Counted from the first letter of the stretch, positions 7,303 through 17,362 are shown. The stretch: 64,000 nt of DNA from Roseiarcus sp963784805 (GCA_963784805.1 CAWASR010000013.1:1-64000), one strand, 5' to 3'. Notes: generated from the sequence alone by a model not told the origin. Numbers and translations are program-made.

Positions 7303-8901
7303 TCAGAACGGATGGTACTGGAACATCCAGGTCTCGGTCAGGGTCTGGCCGCCGGACTTGAAGAAGGCGCGCAGTTCGACCGGGTCGGTCCCCTCGACGA
7401 TCAGGTCGAACTGCGCCCGCCAGTGGCCGGCGACCCCGTCGGGCACCGCCTCGACCAGCTGGTAGGGGCCGAATCTTCCGCGCGAGGCCGAGACCACCAG
7501 TTCCGGCTTGACGCCGTAAGGCAGATCGGTGAGCGGCCCGCCGAGGAACTCGACCATGAACTTCCTGACCCCCTTCGGCCGCGGCTGGCCAGGCTGCCCG
7601 CCGCGCCCCAGCCGGGTCGCGACCACGATCGCGAGCTTGCTCGGAAAGGGCGCGTCGGCGAGCCAGTACAGGCGGTAGTTGAGCGTGACCTCCGACCCGG
7701 CGCGGACCGGCTCGGCGGGCACCCACATCGCCACCACATTGTCGTGGATCTCGTCGTCGGTCGGAATCTCGCACAGCTGGATCGATCCCTTGCCCCAACC
7801 CTCGCCGTTGGGGCCCGGCAGCGGCTCGACCCACAGGCTCGGACGCCGGTCGTAATAGACGCCGTCGATATAATGGTCGAACACCCGGTCGCGCTGCATC
7901 AGGCCGAAGCCCCGGGGATTCTCATCGCTGAACGCCGACACGATGATGTTCGGCGGGTTGTTGAGCGGGCGCCAGAGCCGCTCGCCGTTGCCCGCCCACA
8001 TCTCGAGCCCGTCGGAATCGTGGACCTCCGGGCGCCAGTCGATCGCCGTCTGCTTCTTGGTCTCGGAATACCAGTACATCGAGGTCAGCGGCGCGATGCC
8101 GAAGCGCGAGACCTGGGCGCGGATGAAGAGCGAGGCCTGGATGTCCATGACGACGCCCTTGCCCCGCGTCATCAGAAACCGGAAGGCGCCGACGATCGAG
8201 GGACCCTCCATCAAGGCGTAGAGAGTGAGGCTGTCCCCGTCGGGGGCGGAATCGATGTAGAAGTTGGTGAAATCGGGAAATTCCTCGGGGTGGTCCGCCA
8301 CCGCGACGTCGAGCGCGATCCCGCGCGAGGAGAGGCCGTATTGCCTGAGCTCGCCGATCGAGCGGAAATAGGCGGCGCCGAGAAATGCGACCCAGTCGTT
8401 CTTGCGCCAGTCGAGCGCGCCGTCGCGCGCTTCCTGGATGCGCAGGCCGGCGAAGCCCGCCCCCTGCGGCAGGTCGTGCGCCGGCGAATTGGCCGGCATC
8501 TCGAAATAGGACTGTTCATAGATGATCTTGCGCGACTCGCCGCCCTCGACGACGTGCATGCCGACTGCCTTCTGGAAGAAAAGACCCAGATGGAAAAACG
8601 TCACCGGAAATCGGCCCGGCCCGTTGGCGAACAGGGCGTAGTCATCGCGGTAGCGGATTTTGCCCCACTCTTCGTAATCGATCTTCGCCAGCACCTCGGG
8701 CGCGGGGCGCGGCGGGGGAATGTAGGGGCCATGCGCGCGCTCTCGCGCCTGCGACTTGAAGAGTTCGTAGGAGAACGGAACGGGCGGATCGAATCGCAGA
8801 CCGTCGGACTGCGCCGCCAACGCTTCGCCGACCGGGCCCAGCGCGGCCGCGGACGCGGCGACGCCTTTGAGAACCGTGCGACGATCGACCCCATCCGACA
8901 T
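7303..8901 (-). CDS. opgD: Periplasmic glucan biosynthesis protein OpgD/OpgG
   Basis: A 532-residue member of the MdoG/OpgG family, which modifies osmoregulated periplasmic glucans. A twin-arginine signal (DRRTVLKGVAASAAALG, residues about 6-22) points to Tat export, typical of OpgD rather than Sec-exported OpgG. The family body is full length, with DYALFANGPGRFPVTFFHLG, then an IYEQSYFEMPAN region, an FYIDSAPDGDSLTLYALMEG stretch and EVHDSDGLEMWAGNGE, and a C-terminal immunoglobulin-like domain ending TWMFQYHPF. It is transcribed in the same direction as trmB, 78 bases downstream of it. No glucosyltransferase opgH is nearby. Confidence 0.9.
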   Translation of the reverse strand: MSDGVDRRTVLKGVAASAAALGPVGEALAAQSDGLRFDPPVPFSYELFKSQARERAHGPYIPPPRPAPEVLAKIDYEEWGKIRYRDDYALFANGPGRFPVTFFHLGLFFQKAVGMHVVEGGESRKIIYEQSYFEMPANSPAHDLPQGAGFAGLRIQEARDGALDWRKNDWVAFLGAAYFRSIGELRQYGLSSRGIALDVAVADHPEEFPDFTNFYIDSAPDGDSLTLYALMEGPSIVGAFRFLMTRGKGVVMDIQASLFIRAQVSRFGIAPLTSMYWYSETKKQTAIDWRPEVHDSDGLEMWAGNGERLWRPLNNPPNIIVSAFSDENPRGFGLMQRDRVFDHYIDGVYYDRRPSLWVEPLPGPNGEGWGKGSIQLCEIPTDDEIHDNVVAMWVPAEPVRAGSEVTLNYRLYWLADAPFPSKLAIVVATRLGRGGQPGQPRPKGVRKFMVEFLGGPLTDLPYGVKPELVVSASRGRFGPYQLVEAVPDGVAGHWRAQFDLIVEGTDPVELRAFFKSGGQTLTETWMFQYHPF

Positions 8902-8979
8902 GACGACCTCTTCCCCGCAGACCCCTCCATAGCGTGATTCGCCCTGATGGAAGAACCCGCGAAGCGGCCGTCCATTGGC

Positions 8980-9678
8980 TCATAAACGAACGAAAGTAAG
9001 GTAAACGGACCCCCGCCCCGCTTTCAGCGCCTTGACCTCATAGCGCGTCGGAACCCATTCCGGCCAGGGTGTCCGCCAATCCCCGGCGCGCGCGGCGGCC
9101 CAACGGAAATGAGGCGAGGCGAGAAATCGCCGCAGCGTCCAGCCGGCATAGTCGTCGATATCGGTTGCAAAACGCAACTCTCCGCCCGGCCTCATCACTC
9201 GCGCCAGCGTCTCGATCATCGCCTCCGAGACCACGCGCCGCCTGTTGTGGCGACGCTTCGGCCACGGGTCGGGATAAAGGATGAAGACGCGCGAGAAGAA
9301 CGCGTCCGGAGCCGCATCGAGGAGAGTTTGAGCGTCGCCGCGGCGCAAGCGCACGTTGGCGAGCCGTTCGCGCGCCATTCCCCTGAGCGCTGTGGCGACG
9401 CCGTTGAGGAACGGCTCGCAGCCGACGAAGCCGATCTCCGGGTGGTCCCTTGCCTGCTGGATCAGATGTTCGCCGGAGCCGAAGCCGATCTCGAGCCACA
9501 GTTCGCGCGGCGAGCCCACGAAAACGGGGCCAGCGGCGAGCGCCTCCGGCGCTATCTCGAAGCGCGGCAGGCATTCCGCGACCATGCGTTCCTGCCCCGC
9601 GCGAAGCCCCCTGCCGCGGCTGCGTCCATAAAGCTTGCGCTGCGGCGTCGAGGAACCGCCGTCGCCGCTCGCCGTCAT
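8980..9678 (-). CDS. trmB: tRNA (guanine-46-N7)-methyltransferase
   Basis: A 232-residue SAM-dependent methyltransferase that makes m7G46 in the variable loop of tRNA. Motif I is LEIGFGSGEHL (about 62-72), motif III gives RRGDAQTLL, and the TrmB signature FILYPDPWPKRRHNRRR is near residue 130. A TRYEVKALKAG segment near the C terminus matches the substrate-binding T.[FY]E.K region. It begins 27 bases after metK and ends the long minus-strand operon, so it is probably read through from metK. Confidence 0.95.
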   Translation of the reverse strand: MTASGDGGSSTPQRKLYGRSRGRGLRAGQERMVAECLPRFEIAPEALAAGPVFVGSPRELWLEIGFGSGEHLIQQARDHPEIGFVGCEPFLNGVATALRGMARERLANVRLRRGDAQTLLDAAPDAFFSRVFILYPDPWPKRRHNRRRVVSEAMIETLARVMRPGGELRFATDIDDYAGWTLRRFLASPHFRWAAARAGDWRTPWPEWVPTRYEVKALKAGRGSVYLTFVRL

Positions 9679-9705
9679 CGGTCCTCGGCGCGCGCGGGCG
9701 CCCGA

Positions 9706-10893
9706 TCAGGCGAGGCGGCTGAGCGTTTCGGCAAGATCCGTTTTTTCCCACGAGAATCCACCATCGGATTCCGGCGCGCGGCCAAAATGGCCGTAGGCGG
9801 AGGTGCGGGCGAAGATCGGCCGGTTCAAATGCAGATGCTCGCGAATTCCGCGCGGGCTAAGATTCATGATCTCCATCAAAGCTCTTTCGAGCTTTTCCTC
9901 GTCGATACGGCCGGTCCCGTGCAGGTCGGCGTAGATTGACAACGGACGCGCGACGCCAATCGCATAGGAAAGTTGGAGAGTGCAGCGGTCGGCGAGACCG
10001 GCGGCGACGACGTTTTTGGCCAGATACCGGGCCGCATAAGCGGCCGAACGGTCGACCTTGGTGGGATCCTTGCCCGAGAAGGCGCCGCCGCCATGCGGCG
10101 CGGCTCCGCCATAGGTGTCGACGATGATCTTGCGTCCGGTCAGACCGCAGTCGCCATCGGGGCCGCCAATGAAGAACTTGCCGGTCGGGTTGATATGCCA
10201 GACGGTTTTGGGCGTGATCCACCCCTCCGGCAGCGCGGCGCTCACGTAGGGCCGCACCAGAGCTTCGACGTCCTCGGAGGACAGCGACTCGATGAGGTGC
10301 TGATGCGAAACCACGATTTGCGTCGCCTCGACCGGCTTGCCGTCCCGATACCGCACCGTGACTTGACTCTTAGCGTCGGGACCGAGCGTCTTCTCGGCGC
10401 CGGAGGCGCGGGCGCTCGAGATTTCGTGCAGGATCTTGTGCGCGTAATAGAGCGGCGCCGGCATCAGTTCCGGCGTCTCGCGGCAGGCGTAGCCGAACAT
10501 GATGCCCTGATCGCCCGCGCCCTCGTCCTTGTTGCCCGCCGCGTCGACGCCCTGGGCTATATCCGCCGACTGCGCGTGCAACAGGACCTCAACCTTCACA
10601 TCGCGCCAATGAAATCCGTCCTGTTCGTAGCCGATGGACCGAATCGCCTGCCGCGCCGTCCGCTCGATCGCGTCCTGGCCGATGGCCGGTCCGCGCACTT
10701 CGCCGGCAATGATGACGCGGTTCGTCGTGGCGAGCGTCTCGCAGGCGACGCGGATCCGGTAGGGGTCAATCCCTTCCTTCGAGCCAACGCGAAAGAACAG
10801 ATCGACGATTTCATCAGAAATCCGATCGCAAACCTTGTCTGGATGCCCTTCCGACACCGATTCGCTGGTAAACTCGTAATTCTGACGAGCCAT
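9706..10893 (-). CDS. metK: S-adenosylmethionine synthase
   Basis: A 395-residue MetK that joins methionine and ATP to make SAM. It begins ARQNYEFTSESVSEGHPDKV, has the GHPDK ATP motif, the hexapeptide GAGDQGIMFGYA near residue 120, and the P-loop-like GGAFSGKDPTKVDRSAAY near 270. The ATG at 10893 has GGGAG nine bases upstream; a GTG two codons earlier is too close to it. Pairing with a Cro/C1-type regulator upstream and trmB downstream is a conserved Rhizobiales order. No SAM riboswitch is recognisable in the 126-bp leader. Confidence 0.96.
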   Translation of the reverse strand: MARQNYEFTSESVSEGHPDKVCDRISDEIVDLFFRVGSKEGIDPYRIRVACETLATTNRVIIAGEVRGPAIGQDAIERTARQAIRSIGYEQDGFHWRDVKVEVLLHAQSADIAQGVDAAGNKDEGAGDQGIMFGYACRETPELMPAPLYYAHKILHEISSARASGAEKTLGPDAKSQVTVRYRDGKPVEATQIVVSHQHLIESLSSEDVEALVRPYVSAALPEGWITPKTVWHINPTGKFFIGGPDGDCGLTGRKIIVDTYGGAAPHGGGAFSGKDPTKVDRSAAYAARYLAKNVVAAGLADRCTLQLSYAIGVARPLSIYADLHGTGRIDEEKLERALMEIMNLSPRGIREHLHLNRPIFARTSAYGHFGRAPESDGGFSWEKTDLAETLSRLA

Positions 10894-11019
10894 ATGCACG
10901 ATCTCCCGCCGGCGTCCGCCGCATGATCCGTTCTCGCGTCCCGCCCATGCGTGTCGCGGCGCGAGCTTCTGCCAGCCAGCGTTCGGTAGGTCAAGACGAA
11001 TGAAGTGAAACTGTTCGCT

Positions 11020-11445
11020 TTAGCGAACGGGTGGAGCTTCTGTTCCGTCTTCCGGCGCGGCGAGCGAAACAACCAAGTCGACAATGCGGCGGCGGACCTT
11101 CGGGTCTCGTATCCTGAGGAAGGCGCGATTGAGATGGACCCCCTCCGAGGTGGCGAGGAAATCGACGACGAAGGATTGCGGCGGGTCTTCGGACAGATCA
11201 CTTGCACTGGCCTGCTGGGCCGGCGCGCCTTCGAAAAAATACGAGGGCGAAACGTCGAGAACGCGCGCGGTCTGCTGAAGGCGACTGGCGCTGATACGGT
11301 TTGTTCCCTTTTCGTATTTCTGAACCTGCTGGAAGGTCACACCCAGATGCTTGCCGAGGGTGCTTTGGCTCATGCCGAGCATCACCCGGCGCATCCGCAA
11401 CCGCGCCCCAACGTAAGCGTCGATTATGTTGGACGAATTGTTCAT
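11020..11445 (-). CDS. XRE-family helix-turn-helix regulator
   Basis: A 141-residue DNA-binding protein. The Cro/C1 HTH spans about residues 12-68: GARLRMRRVMLGMSQSTLG, then HLGVTFQQVQKYEKGTNRI. The remainder is a poorly conserved dimerisation tail. Homologues sit directly upstream of metK throughout Rhizobiales and resemble the SinR-like/ PraR-type regulators of that group. The ATG at 11445 is preferred over 11484. It likely regulates its own operon or surface and biofilm genes, which is inference from homologues. Confidence 0.85.
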   Translation of the reverse strand: MNNSSNIIDAYVGARLRMRRVMLGMSQSTLGKHLGVTFQQVQKYEKGTNRISASRLQQTARVLDVSPSYFFEGAPAQQASASDLSEDPPQSFVVDFLATSEGVHLNRAFLRIRDPKVRRRIVDLVVSLAAPEDGTEAPPVR

Positions 11446-11572
11446 CGGCTCTCGTTTCGAAGGGCGTTGGCCGAGATGGCGCAACGTCCCCGAATCACTT
11501 TACGTTGCGGAACGTTATTAGCCGACACTCGCGTGGCGCGCAAGCAAGATGGATTGCAATCGTCGGTCCGCT

Positions 11573-13223
11573 CTATCCTCGGAGTCTTCCGACCAGGCTG
11601 GCGGCAAGGAAAAAAAGCGCAATCAAAGCCGCTCCGAGCGAGCCGAGGCGGGATTGCCATGTGGGCGCCAGGGGCCTGGGAAGCTCAGCGTCGAGAACGT
11701 CTTCGGTCCCGAGCGGCGACGATACGGTCTCGCGGCCGAGGCCGTCGATGACCGCCGATATCCCGGAATTGGCGACACGCACCAGCGGCAACCCGAGTTC
11801 GATCGCGCGTAGCCGGGCCTGGGCAAAATGCTGATACGGGCCCGGGGTTTGGCCGAACCAAGCGTCATCGGTGACATTCAGCATCCATTGCGGTCGCGGC
11901 GCCTTCGAAAAAAGGTCTCCGATCTCGATCGGAAAGATCGCCTCGTAACAGATGAGGGGCATCGCGTCCGGCAGGCCGGGAACGTGAAGGATGCGGCGGC
12001 CTGAGCCGGGCGTGAAGCCGCCCGGAATGCGCACGAATTGAGTGACGCCCACGCTCCGAAGCATGCTCTCGAACGGCATATATTCACCGAACGGCACGAG
12101 GTGCTGCTTGTCATAGCGTTCGCGGGAGAGCCCGGTCCGGTCGACGATCTCGATCGAATTGAAATAGCGCAGCTGACGGCCGTCGAAATCCTCGACCCTG
12201 GCGGCGCCGGTGATCAAAGTCGCCCCCCCGCGCAAAAAGTCGGTGATTTCGACCAGCGCCTGCGCATCGCGCGACAGAATGAAGGGAAACGCCGATTCGG
12301 GCCAGATCAGGTGGGTCACACCATGCACGCCGCCACGGTCGCGAATTGTCGCGCGGTCCGAGAGGGCGAAGTACCGGTTCAGGATCTTCTCCTTGTTTTC
12401 CGGGGCAAATGAAGCGCCCTGGGCGACGTTGGGCTGAATCAGCCGCAACCTCACACCCTTTACAGCGGCGCTCGGCGGCGCCGAGAGCCTGTACGCGCCG
12501 AAGCCCGCGATGAGCGAAAGGGCGAGCGCCGCCGCGACCGTCGGCGCGAGCGCGAAACGCGCCTCGCCAAACCGCCACAAGGTCGCGGGCGCGGCGAAAA
12601 TCGCGATCGACAGGAACGTCAGGCCATGCTGACCGACCAGCGAGGCGCACTGCGCCGTCGCGAGGTTGGCTCCGAGCCCCATCGCGATGTCATTCCATGG
12701 AAAGCCGGTAAACAGGAGGCCGCGCGCCCATTCGGCGAGGCCGAGTCCGAAGGCGAGGGCAAAAATCCGCGTCGGCCCCGGCGACCACAGGACCCGCGCC
12801 AGAGCGAATCCAAACGCGGGAAACAACGCAAGTCCCGCGGGCAGGACCAGCACTCCGAGCGGGAGCGCCCAGGCGAATTTGTCCGCTTCCACGAGAAAGG
12901 CTGCGCCGAGCCACCAGAGTCCGGCGAGGAAATAGCCAAAGCCCATCCACCAGCCGGCGCTGAATGCGGACCGAAACGCCCCGAGTTCGGGGCCGGCTAT
13001 CGCCGAGATCGTACGCACCATCGAGCAGCCACACCGCGACCATCAGCGGCGGCGCCAGGAGCCCAAACAGCGAATAGGGCGGCAGGGCGAGGGCGCCAAT
13101 CGCGCCCGAGCAGAAGGCGATCCCGCGCCGGCGCCAACCATATGAAAGAATGACGCTTTCGGCGAGCGACGCCAGGACGTTCGGGCCGGGAAAGGATCTG
13201 GAATCGGAAATGGTCAAGGACAT
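11573..13223 (-). pseudogene. lnt: Apolipoprotein N-acyltransferase, frame broken near 13005
   Basis: Lnt adds the third acyl chain to lipoproteins in the inner membrane. The N-terminal 60 residues (starting MSLTISDSRSFPG, with GAIGALALPPYSLFGLLAPP and VWLLDGA) are in one frame from 13223. The rest (AFRSAFSAGWWMGFGYF onward) is in another, and the two join near 12995-13013 if one base is removed. The nitrilase domain is intact, with WPESAFPF (catalytic Glu), KQHLVPFGEYMPF (Lys) and ICYEAIFP (Cys), plus C-terminal membrane helix LIALFFLAASLVG. Because lnt is normally essential in Proteobacteria, an assembly indel is a serious alternative to true loss. Confidence 0.8.
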
Positions 13224-13312
13224 GTTTTTTTTTCGGGGCGGGCGAATCGGTCAAATCGAGCATACAGCGGAAGCTTGTGTGTGACCGACGCTGGATTTCA
13301 ATTAGGCGAGCG

Positions 13313-14323
13313 CTAAACGCGATCCCCCTGATTGGCTGAGGAGGGCGCGGCGGCCGCGCTCGCGTTGCGCGCGGCCAGCGGCCAGATTTTCAAGCGCTTG
13401 ACGCGGCGAGGGTCGGCGTCCAGCACCTCGAACTCAAATTCGCCGGGCCCGCGCAGAATTTCCCCACGCTCAGGAACGCGCCCCGCGGCGGCGGTGACGA
13501 GGCCGCCGATGGTGTCGACCTCCTCGGCGTCGGCGAGCGATGCGAAATCAAAGCCGACCGCCCTGGAAACATCGGCGAGAGACGCGCGCGCCTCGGCGAC
13601 GAATCCGCCGTCGCCCGACGCGTGAAGTTCCGGGTCTTCCGCTTCATCGTGTTCGTCCTCGATGTCGCCCACGATCGATTCCACCACGTCCTCAATCGAC
13701 ACCAGGCCGTCCGTGCCGCCATATTCATCGATGACCAGCGCCATATGCGTGTGCGAGGCCTGCATTTTGAGCAAAAGGTCGAGCGCGGGCATCGACGGAG
13801 GCGCATAGAGAACGGGCCTCAGGATATTCGCGGCCGACAGAGGCATGTCGAGACCTGACTCCGCGCTGTCCGCTTCCTTGAACGGTTCCGTCCCGGCCAT
13901 GAGGCCGAATCGCGGATCGGAGGCGAGGAAAACGACAAAATCACGAATGTGGATCATGCCCCGCGGATCGTCGAGCGTGTCCCCGTAGACGGGCAGGCGC
14001 GAGTGGCCGGCAGTTCGGAAAAGGTTCAGCACGTCTCGCAGTTGCGAATCGAGCGCGAGCGCGATCACGTCGGCGCGCGGCACCATGACGTCGGCGACCC
14101 GCACGTCGCGCAGCGCGAGAACGTTCTTGAGGATTGCCCGCTCTTGCGGTGTAAAGTCCGCGCTTGCGCTCTCATCGAGGGCGTCCTCGATGTCGTCGCG
14201 CACGGAGGCGGGCGCCAGGCCGAACAGCGCCCGCACCCGATCAAACAGGCCGGAATGTTGCTCATGTGATAGAGCCGGAACCGGCGGCTCATGCGCGCGA
14301 TCGTCGTTTTCCGCGTCGTTCAT
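13313..14323 (-). CDS. corC: CBS-pair hemolysin/CorC-type protein
   Basis: A 336-residue cytosolic member of the HlyC/CorC group. Two CBS motifs occupy about residues 75-215 (VADVMVPRADVIAL and HTHMALVIDEYGGTDGLVS), followed by a CorC_HlyC transporter-associated domain (about 235-315, DTIGGLVTAAAGRVPERGE). No membrane DUF21 domain is present, as usual for the copy in the ybeY operon. Its ATG overlaps the ybeY stop (ATGA). Members are linked to Mg2+/Co2+ efflux or to envelope functions; the exact role here is unproven. Confidence 0.9.
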   Translation of the reverse strand: MNDAENDDRAHEPPVPALSHEQHSGLFDRVRALFGLAPASVRDDIEDALDESASADFTPQERAILKNVLALRDVRVADVMVPRADVIALALDSQLRDVLNLFRTAGHSRLPVYGDTLDDPRGMIHIRDFVVFLASDPRFGLMAGTEPFKEADSAESGLDMPLSAANILRPVLYAPPSMPALDLLLKMQASHTHMALVIDEYGGTDGLVSIEDVVESIVGDIEDEHDEAEDPELHASGDGGFVAEARASLADVSRAVGFDFASLADAEEVDTIGGLVTAAAGRVPERGEILRGPGEFEFEVLDADPRRVKRLKIWPLAARNASAAAAPSSANQGDRV

Positions 14324-14808
14324 TCCTCGACGACTCCGCCGGCGTAAGGGTCCACGACCCCGAGGCGCGCCAGAACCCTCTTCTCGAGCGCCTCCATGCG
14401 CTCGGCTTCCTGGTCCGTCTGGTGGTCGTAGCCGATGAGATGCAGAAAGCCGTGGGCCACAAGATGGCGATAATGGTCGGCGAGCGAAGCGCCCGACTCC
14501 TTGGCCTCGCGCGCCAACGTTTCGTAGGCGAGCGCGATGTCTCCGAGCATTGGCGCTGCGCCCAAACGCTCCGGCCCCGCCGCCGGAAAGGAGAGTACGT
14601 TGGTCGGCGCGTCGATCCCACGCCAGCGCGCGTTCAACTCGCGCATCAGCGCGTCGTCAAACAGGCAAAGACTCACCTCCACCCCCTCCCCCTCCGCGAT
14701 CCCGCTCTCGACGAGACAAGCTGCGATGGCGTCGCGCGCCATCGCGCGCGCCCGCGGCAAACCCCGCCAGAGAGGGGACGGAGCGCTGATGTCGAGCGAG
14801 AGTTTCAT
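14320..14808 (-). CDS. ybeY: Endoribonuclease YbeY
   Basis: A 162-residue metallo-endoribonuclease needed for 16S rRNA 3'-end maturation and 70S quality control. The zinc site motif HGFLHLIGYDH (H-x3-H-x5-H) is at about residues 116-126, preceded by TNVLSFP and GDIALA segments that are standard for the family. Start and stop both overlap neighbours by ATGA (phoH upstream, corC downstream), showing tight translational coupling in the operon. Confidence 0.96.
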   Translation of the reverse strand: MKLSLDISAPSPLWRGLPRARAMARDAIAACLVESGIAEGEGVEVSLCLFDDALMRELNARWRGIDAPTNVLSFPAAGPERLGAAPMLGDIALAYETLAREAKESGASLADHYRHLVAHGFLHLIGYDHQTDQEAERMEALEKRVLARLGVVDPYAGGVVEE

Positions 14809-15908
14809 TTGGCCGCGATCGGATGCCCCTTAGCGCCCGAGCGCTCGTAGGCCTCGACGATCCGCCGCACAAGGTCATGGCGCACGACGTCGACATGGCT
14901 GAAGCGAATATGGCCGATGTCCGGGATCGACGACAAAAGCCTGATTGCTTCGCCGAGGCCCGACGTCTGCCCGGCCCCCAGATCGGTCTGCGTCGGATCG
15001 CCATTGACGATCATTCGGGAGCCCTCGCCGAGCCGGGTGAGAAACATTTTCATCTGCATTGCGGTGGCGTTCTGGGCCTCGTCGAGAATCACGGCGGCCT
15101 TGGATAGGGTGCGCCCGCGCATGAAGGCCAGCGGGGCGATTTCGATCATTCCCGTCTGGATGCCTCGCTCGACCATCCGACCGTCCATGAAGTCATAAAG
15201 CGCGTCATAGATCGGGCGCAGATAGGGATCGACCTTCTCGCGCATGTCGCCAGGCAGGAACCCCAGCCGCTCGCCCGCTTCGACCGCCGGACGCGACAAG
15301 ACGAGCCGCTCGACCAGACCCTGCTCGAGCAGCGACACCGCATGGCCGACCGCGAGCCAAGTCTTGCCTGTGCCAGCCGGTCCTTCGGCGAACACGAGCT
15401 CGTATTTGCGCAGTGCGGCGAGATAGCGGTCCTGTGCGGCGCTGCGGGCGCGCACCATGCCGCGCTTGCGTGTCTTGACGACGCCGAAGCTTTCCTTCGA
15501 TCCCTCTTCGCCCGGGAACAGAAGCCCCTGATAAGCGCTTTCAGCGATCGCGCCCTCCACATCGCCTTCGCTCGCGGACTGGCCCATCCTGACCCGCTCG
15601 TAAAGCATCTCAAGAACCCGACGGGCCTGCTCGCTGGCCTCCCGCGGACCTTTGATGACGACTTGATTTCCGTTGGCGTAGGCCGAGACGCCGAGACTGC
15701 GCTCGATCCGCGCGATATTCTGATCGTAGTGGCCGAACACCACCAAAGCGGCGGCATTGTCGGGGAATGCAATCGCGATTTCGGCGGGTTTGGAAAGCAT
15801 GGGATTCGATGCCGCGGGGGCGGCGGCGATGCGCGTCGGCGATGAATCCTGCGGCTTCAAATCGGCTCTCTCCTGTGCACTCGGTCCAAGGTTCGAATCA
15901 TCTGGCAC
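14805..15908 (-). CDS. phoH: PhoH-family ATPase
   Basis: A 367-residue PhoH/YbeZ protein, the usual partner of YbeY in rRNA processing. Walker A is GPAGTGKTWLAVGHA (about 180) and Walker B is VILDEAQNATAMQMKMFLTR (about 275), with VNGDPTQTDL as sensor. An N-terminal KH-like region (LVVFGHYDQNIARIERSLGV) fits RNA binding. I chose GTG 15908 because AGGA lies ten bases upstream; TTG 15917 is the alternative. It lies between miaB and ybeY. Confidence 0.93.
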   Translation of the reverse strand: MPDDSNLGPSAQERADLKPQDSSPTRIAAAPAASNPMLSKPAEIAIAFPDNAAALVVFGHYDQNIARIERSLGVSAYANGNQVVIKGPREASEQARRVLEMLYERVRMGQSASEGDVEGAIAESAYQGLLFPGEEGSKESFGVVKTRKRGMVRARSAAQDRYLAALRKYELVFAEGPAGTGKTWLAVGHAVSLLEQGLVERLVLSRPAVEAGERLGFLPGDMREKVDPYLRPIYDALYDFMDGRMVERGIQTGMIEIAPLAFMRGRTLSKAAVILDEAQNATAMQMKMFLTRLGEGSRMIVNGDPTQTDLGAGQTSGLGEAIRLLSSIPDIGHIRFSHVDVVRHDLVRRIVEAYERSGAKGHPIAAK

Positions 15909-15926
15909 GTCGATCAAATCCTGGTT

Positions 15927-17336
15927 TCACGACGTTGGCGAGACAACTCGACCGCGCAGCGAATTCGGCGCGACGTCCACGATTTCGACCTCCACCATTG
16001 CGCCAATCAGCGACAGTGGACCTTCGGCGAACACCGCCTGCAGATAGGGCGAACGGCCGACGATTTGACCCTCGTGGCGGCCAGGCTTTTCGAACAGCAC
16101 TGCGAACCGCCGGCCGACGGTGGCGCGATTGAAGGTCTGCCGCTGGTCCTCCAGAAGCACCTGAAGCTTCGCCAGACGCGCGACCCTGATCGCCTCTTCA
16201 ACATGACCGCCCATCTCGGCCGCCGGCGTTCCGGGTCGGGCGGAATATTTGAAGGCGTAGGAGGCGGCGTAGCCCACAGCGCGCGCGAGACCGAGCGTTT
16301 CCTCGAAGTCGGCGTCGGTCTCGCCCGGATAGCCGACGATAAAATCCGACGAGAGAGCGATATCCGGTCGCGCACGGCGCGCGCGCGCGACGATGTCGAG
16401 ATAGTCCGCAACGCTGTGGCGACGGTTCATCGACGCCAGAATCCTGTCCGAGCCGGACTGGACCGGCAGATGGAGATAGGGCGCCAGCGCCTCGACGTCC
16501 CGGTGGGCGGCGATCAGATCGTCGTTCATATCTTTGGGATGGGACGTCGTATAGCGCACGCGTCCGATTCCCGACACAGCGGCGGCCGCGCGGATGAGGG
16601 CCGCGAGTCCGACCGCGCGGCCTTGGCCATCGAGGCCGTGATAGGCGTTGACATTTTGTCCGATCAGCGTGACCTCGCGCACGCCCGCGCCCGCCAGGCG
16701 CGCCACTTCCTCGACCACGGCGTCGACCGGACGCGACACCTCGGCGCCGCGGGTATAAGGCACGACGCAAAACGAGCAGAATTTGTCGCAGCCTTCCTGC
16801 ACGGTCACGAAGGAGGTCACCCCCCGTCTGGCGATCGTCCCGGCTGCAGGCGAGGGCAGACGCGAAAATTTCTCGTCGAGTGGAAATTCGGTATCGACGA
16901 CGCCCGGCCGTTCTCGCGCCAGAAGCAAAAGCTCCGGCAGGCGATGATAGCTTTGCGGACCGACGACCACGTCGACCGCCGGCTGACGCCGCAGAACTTC
17001 GGCGCCTTCGGCCTGGGCGACGCAGCCCGCGACGACCAATGTTGTCCGTCTTCCTGCCCTCTCGCGCTCCTCTTTCAGCCGGCGCAGCTTTCCGAGTTCC
17101 GAATAGATCTTCTCGGACGCCCTTTCCCGGATGTGGCAAGTGTTGAGCACGATGAGATCGGCGTCTTCAATCCGCTCGGCCTGCGCATAGCCCTCCTGCG
17201 CCGTCATGTCGGCCATGCGCTGCGAATCGTACACATTCATTTGGCAGCCGAACGACTTGACGAACGCCCGCCGGCCCTCCCCGCGCGCCGTCGCGGCCGC
17301 GGGGCGGACGTCCTCATACGCCATGAGCTCGTTCAA
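15927..17336 (-). CDS. miaB: tRNA-2-methylthio-N6-dimethylallyladenosine synthase
   Basis: A 469-residue radical-SAM methylthiotransferase acting on i6A37 of tRNAs reading UNN codons. The N-terminal MTTase domain has the three cluster cysteines in SFGCQMNVYDSQR, LNTCHIRERASEK and VVAGCVAQAEG. The radical-SAM CxxxCxxC is in GCDKFCSFCVVPYTRG. A C-terminal TRAM domain ends in VEVEIVDVAPNSLRGRVV. Length and order match MiaB rather than MtaB or RimO. It follows plsC by 26 bases. Confidence 0.96.
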   Translation of the reverse strand: MNELMAYEDVRPAAATARGEGRRAFVKSFGCQMNVYDSQRMADMTAQEGYAQAERIEDADLIVLNTCHIRERASEKIYSELGKLRRLKEERERAGRRTTLVVAGCVAQAEGAEVLRRQPAVDVVVGPQSYHRLPELLLLARERPGVVDTEFPLDEKFSRLPSPAAGTIARRGVTSFVTVQEGCDKFCSFCVVPYTRGAEVSRPVDAVVEEVARLAGAGVREVTLIGQNVNAYHGLDGQGRAVGLAALIRAAAAVSGIGRVRYTTSHPKDMNDDLIAAHRDVEALAPYLHLPVQSGSDRILASMNRRHSVADYLDIVARARRARPDIALSSDFIVGYPGETDADFEETLGLARAVGYAASYAFKYSARPGTPAAEMGGHVEEAIRVARLAKLQVLLEDQRQTFNRATVGRRFAVLFEKPGRHEGQIVGRSPYLQAVFAEGPLSLIGAMVEVEIVDVAPNSLRGRVVSPTS

Positions 17337-17362
17337 TTAGCGTCTCCAAAGGTCGCCCCTAT

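Noticed and set aside
10894..11019. Possible SAM riboswitch ahead of metK
   Set aside because: The 126-bp leader shows no recognisable SAM-II, SAM-V or SAM/SAH core; the position alone is not evidence.
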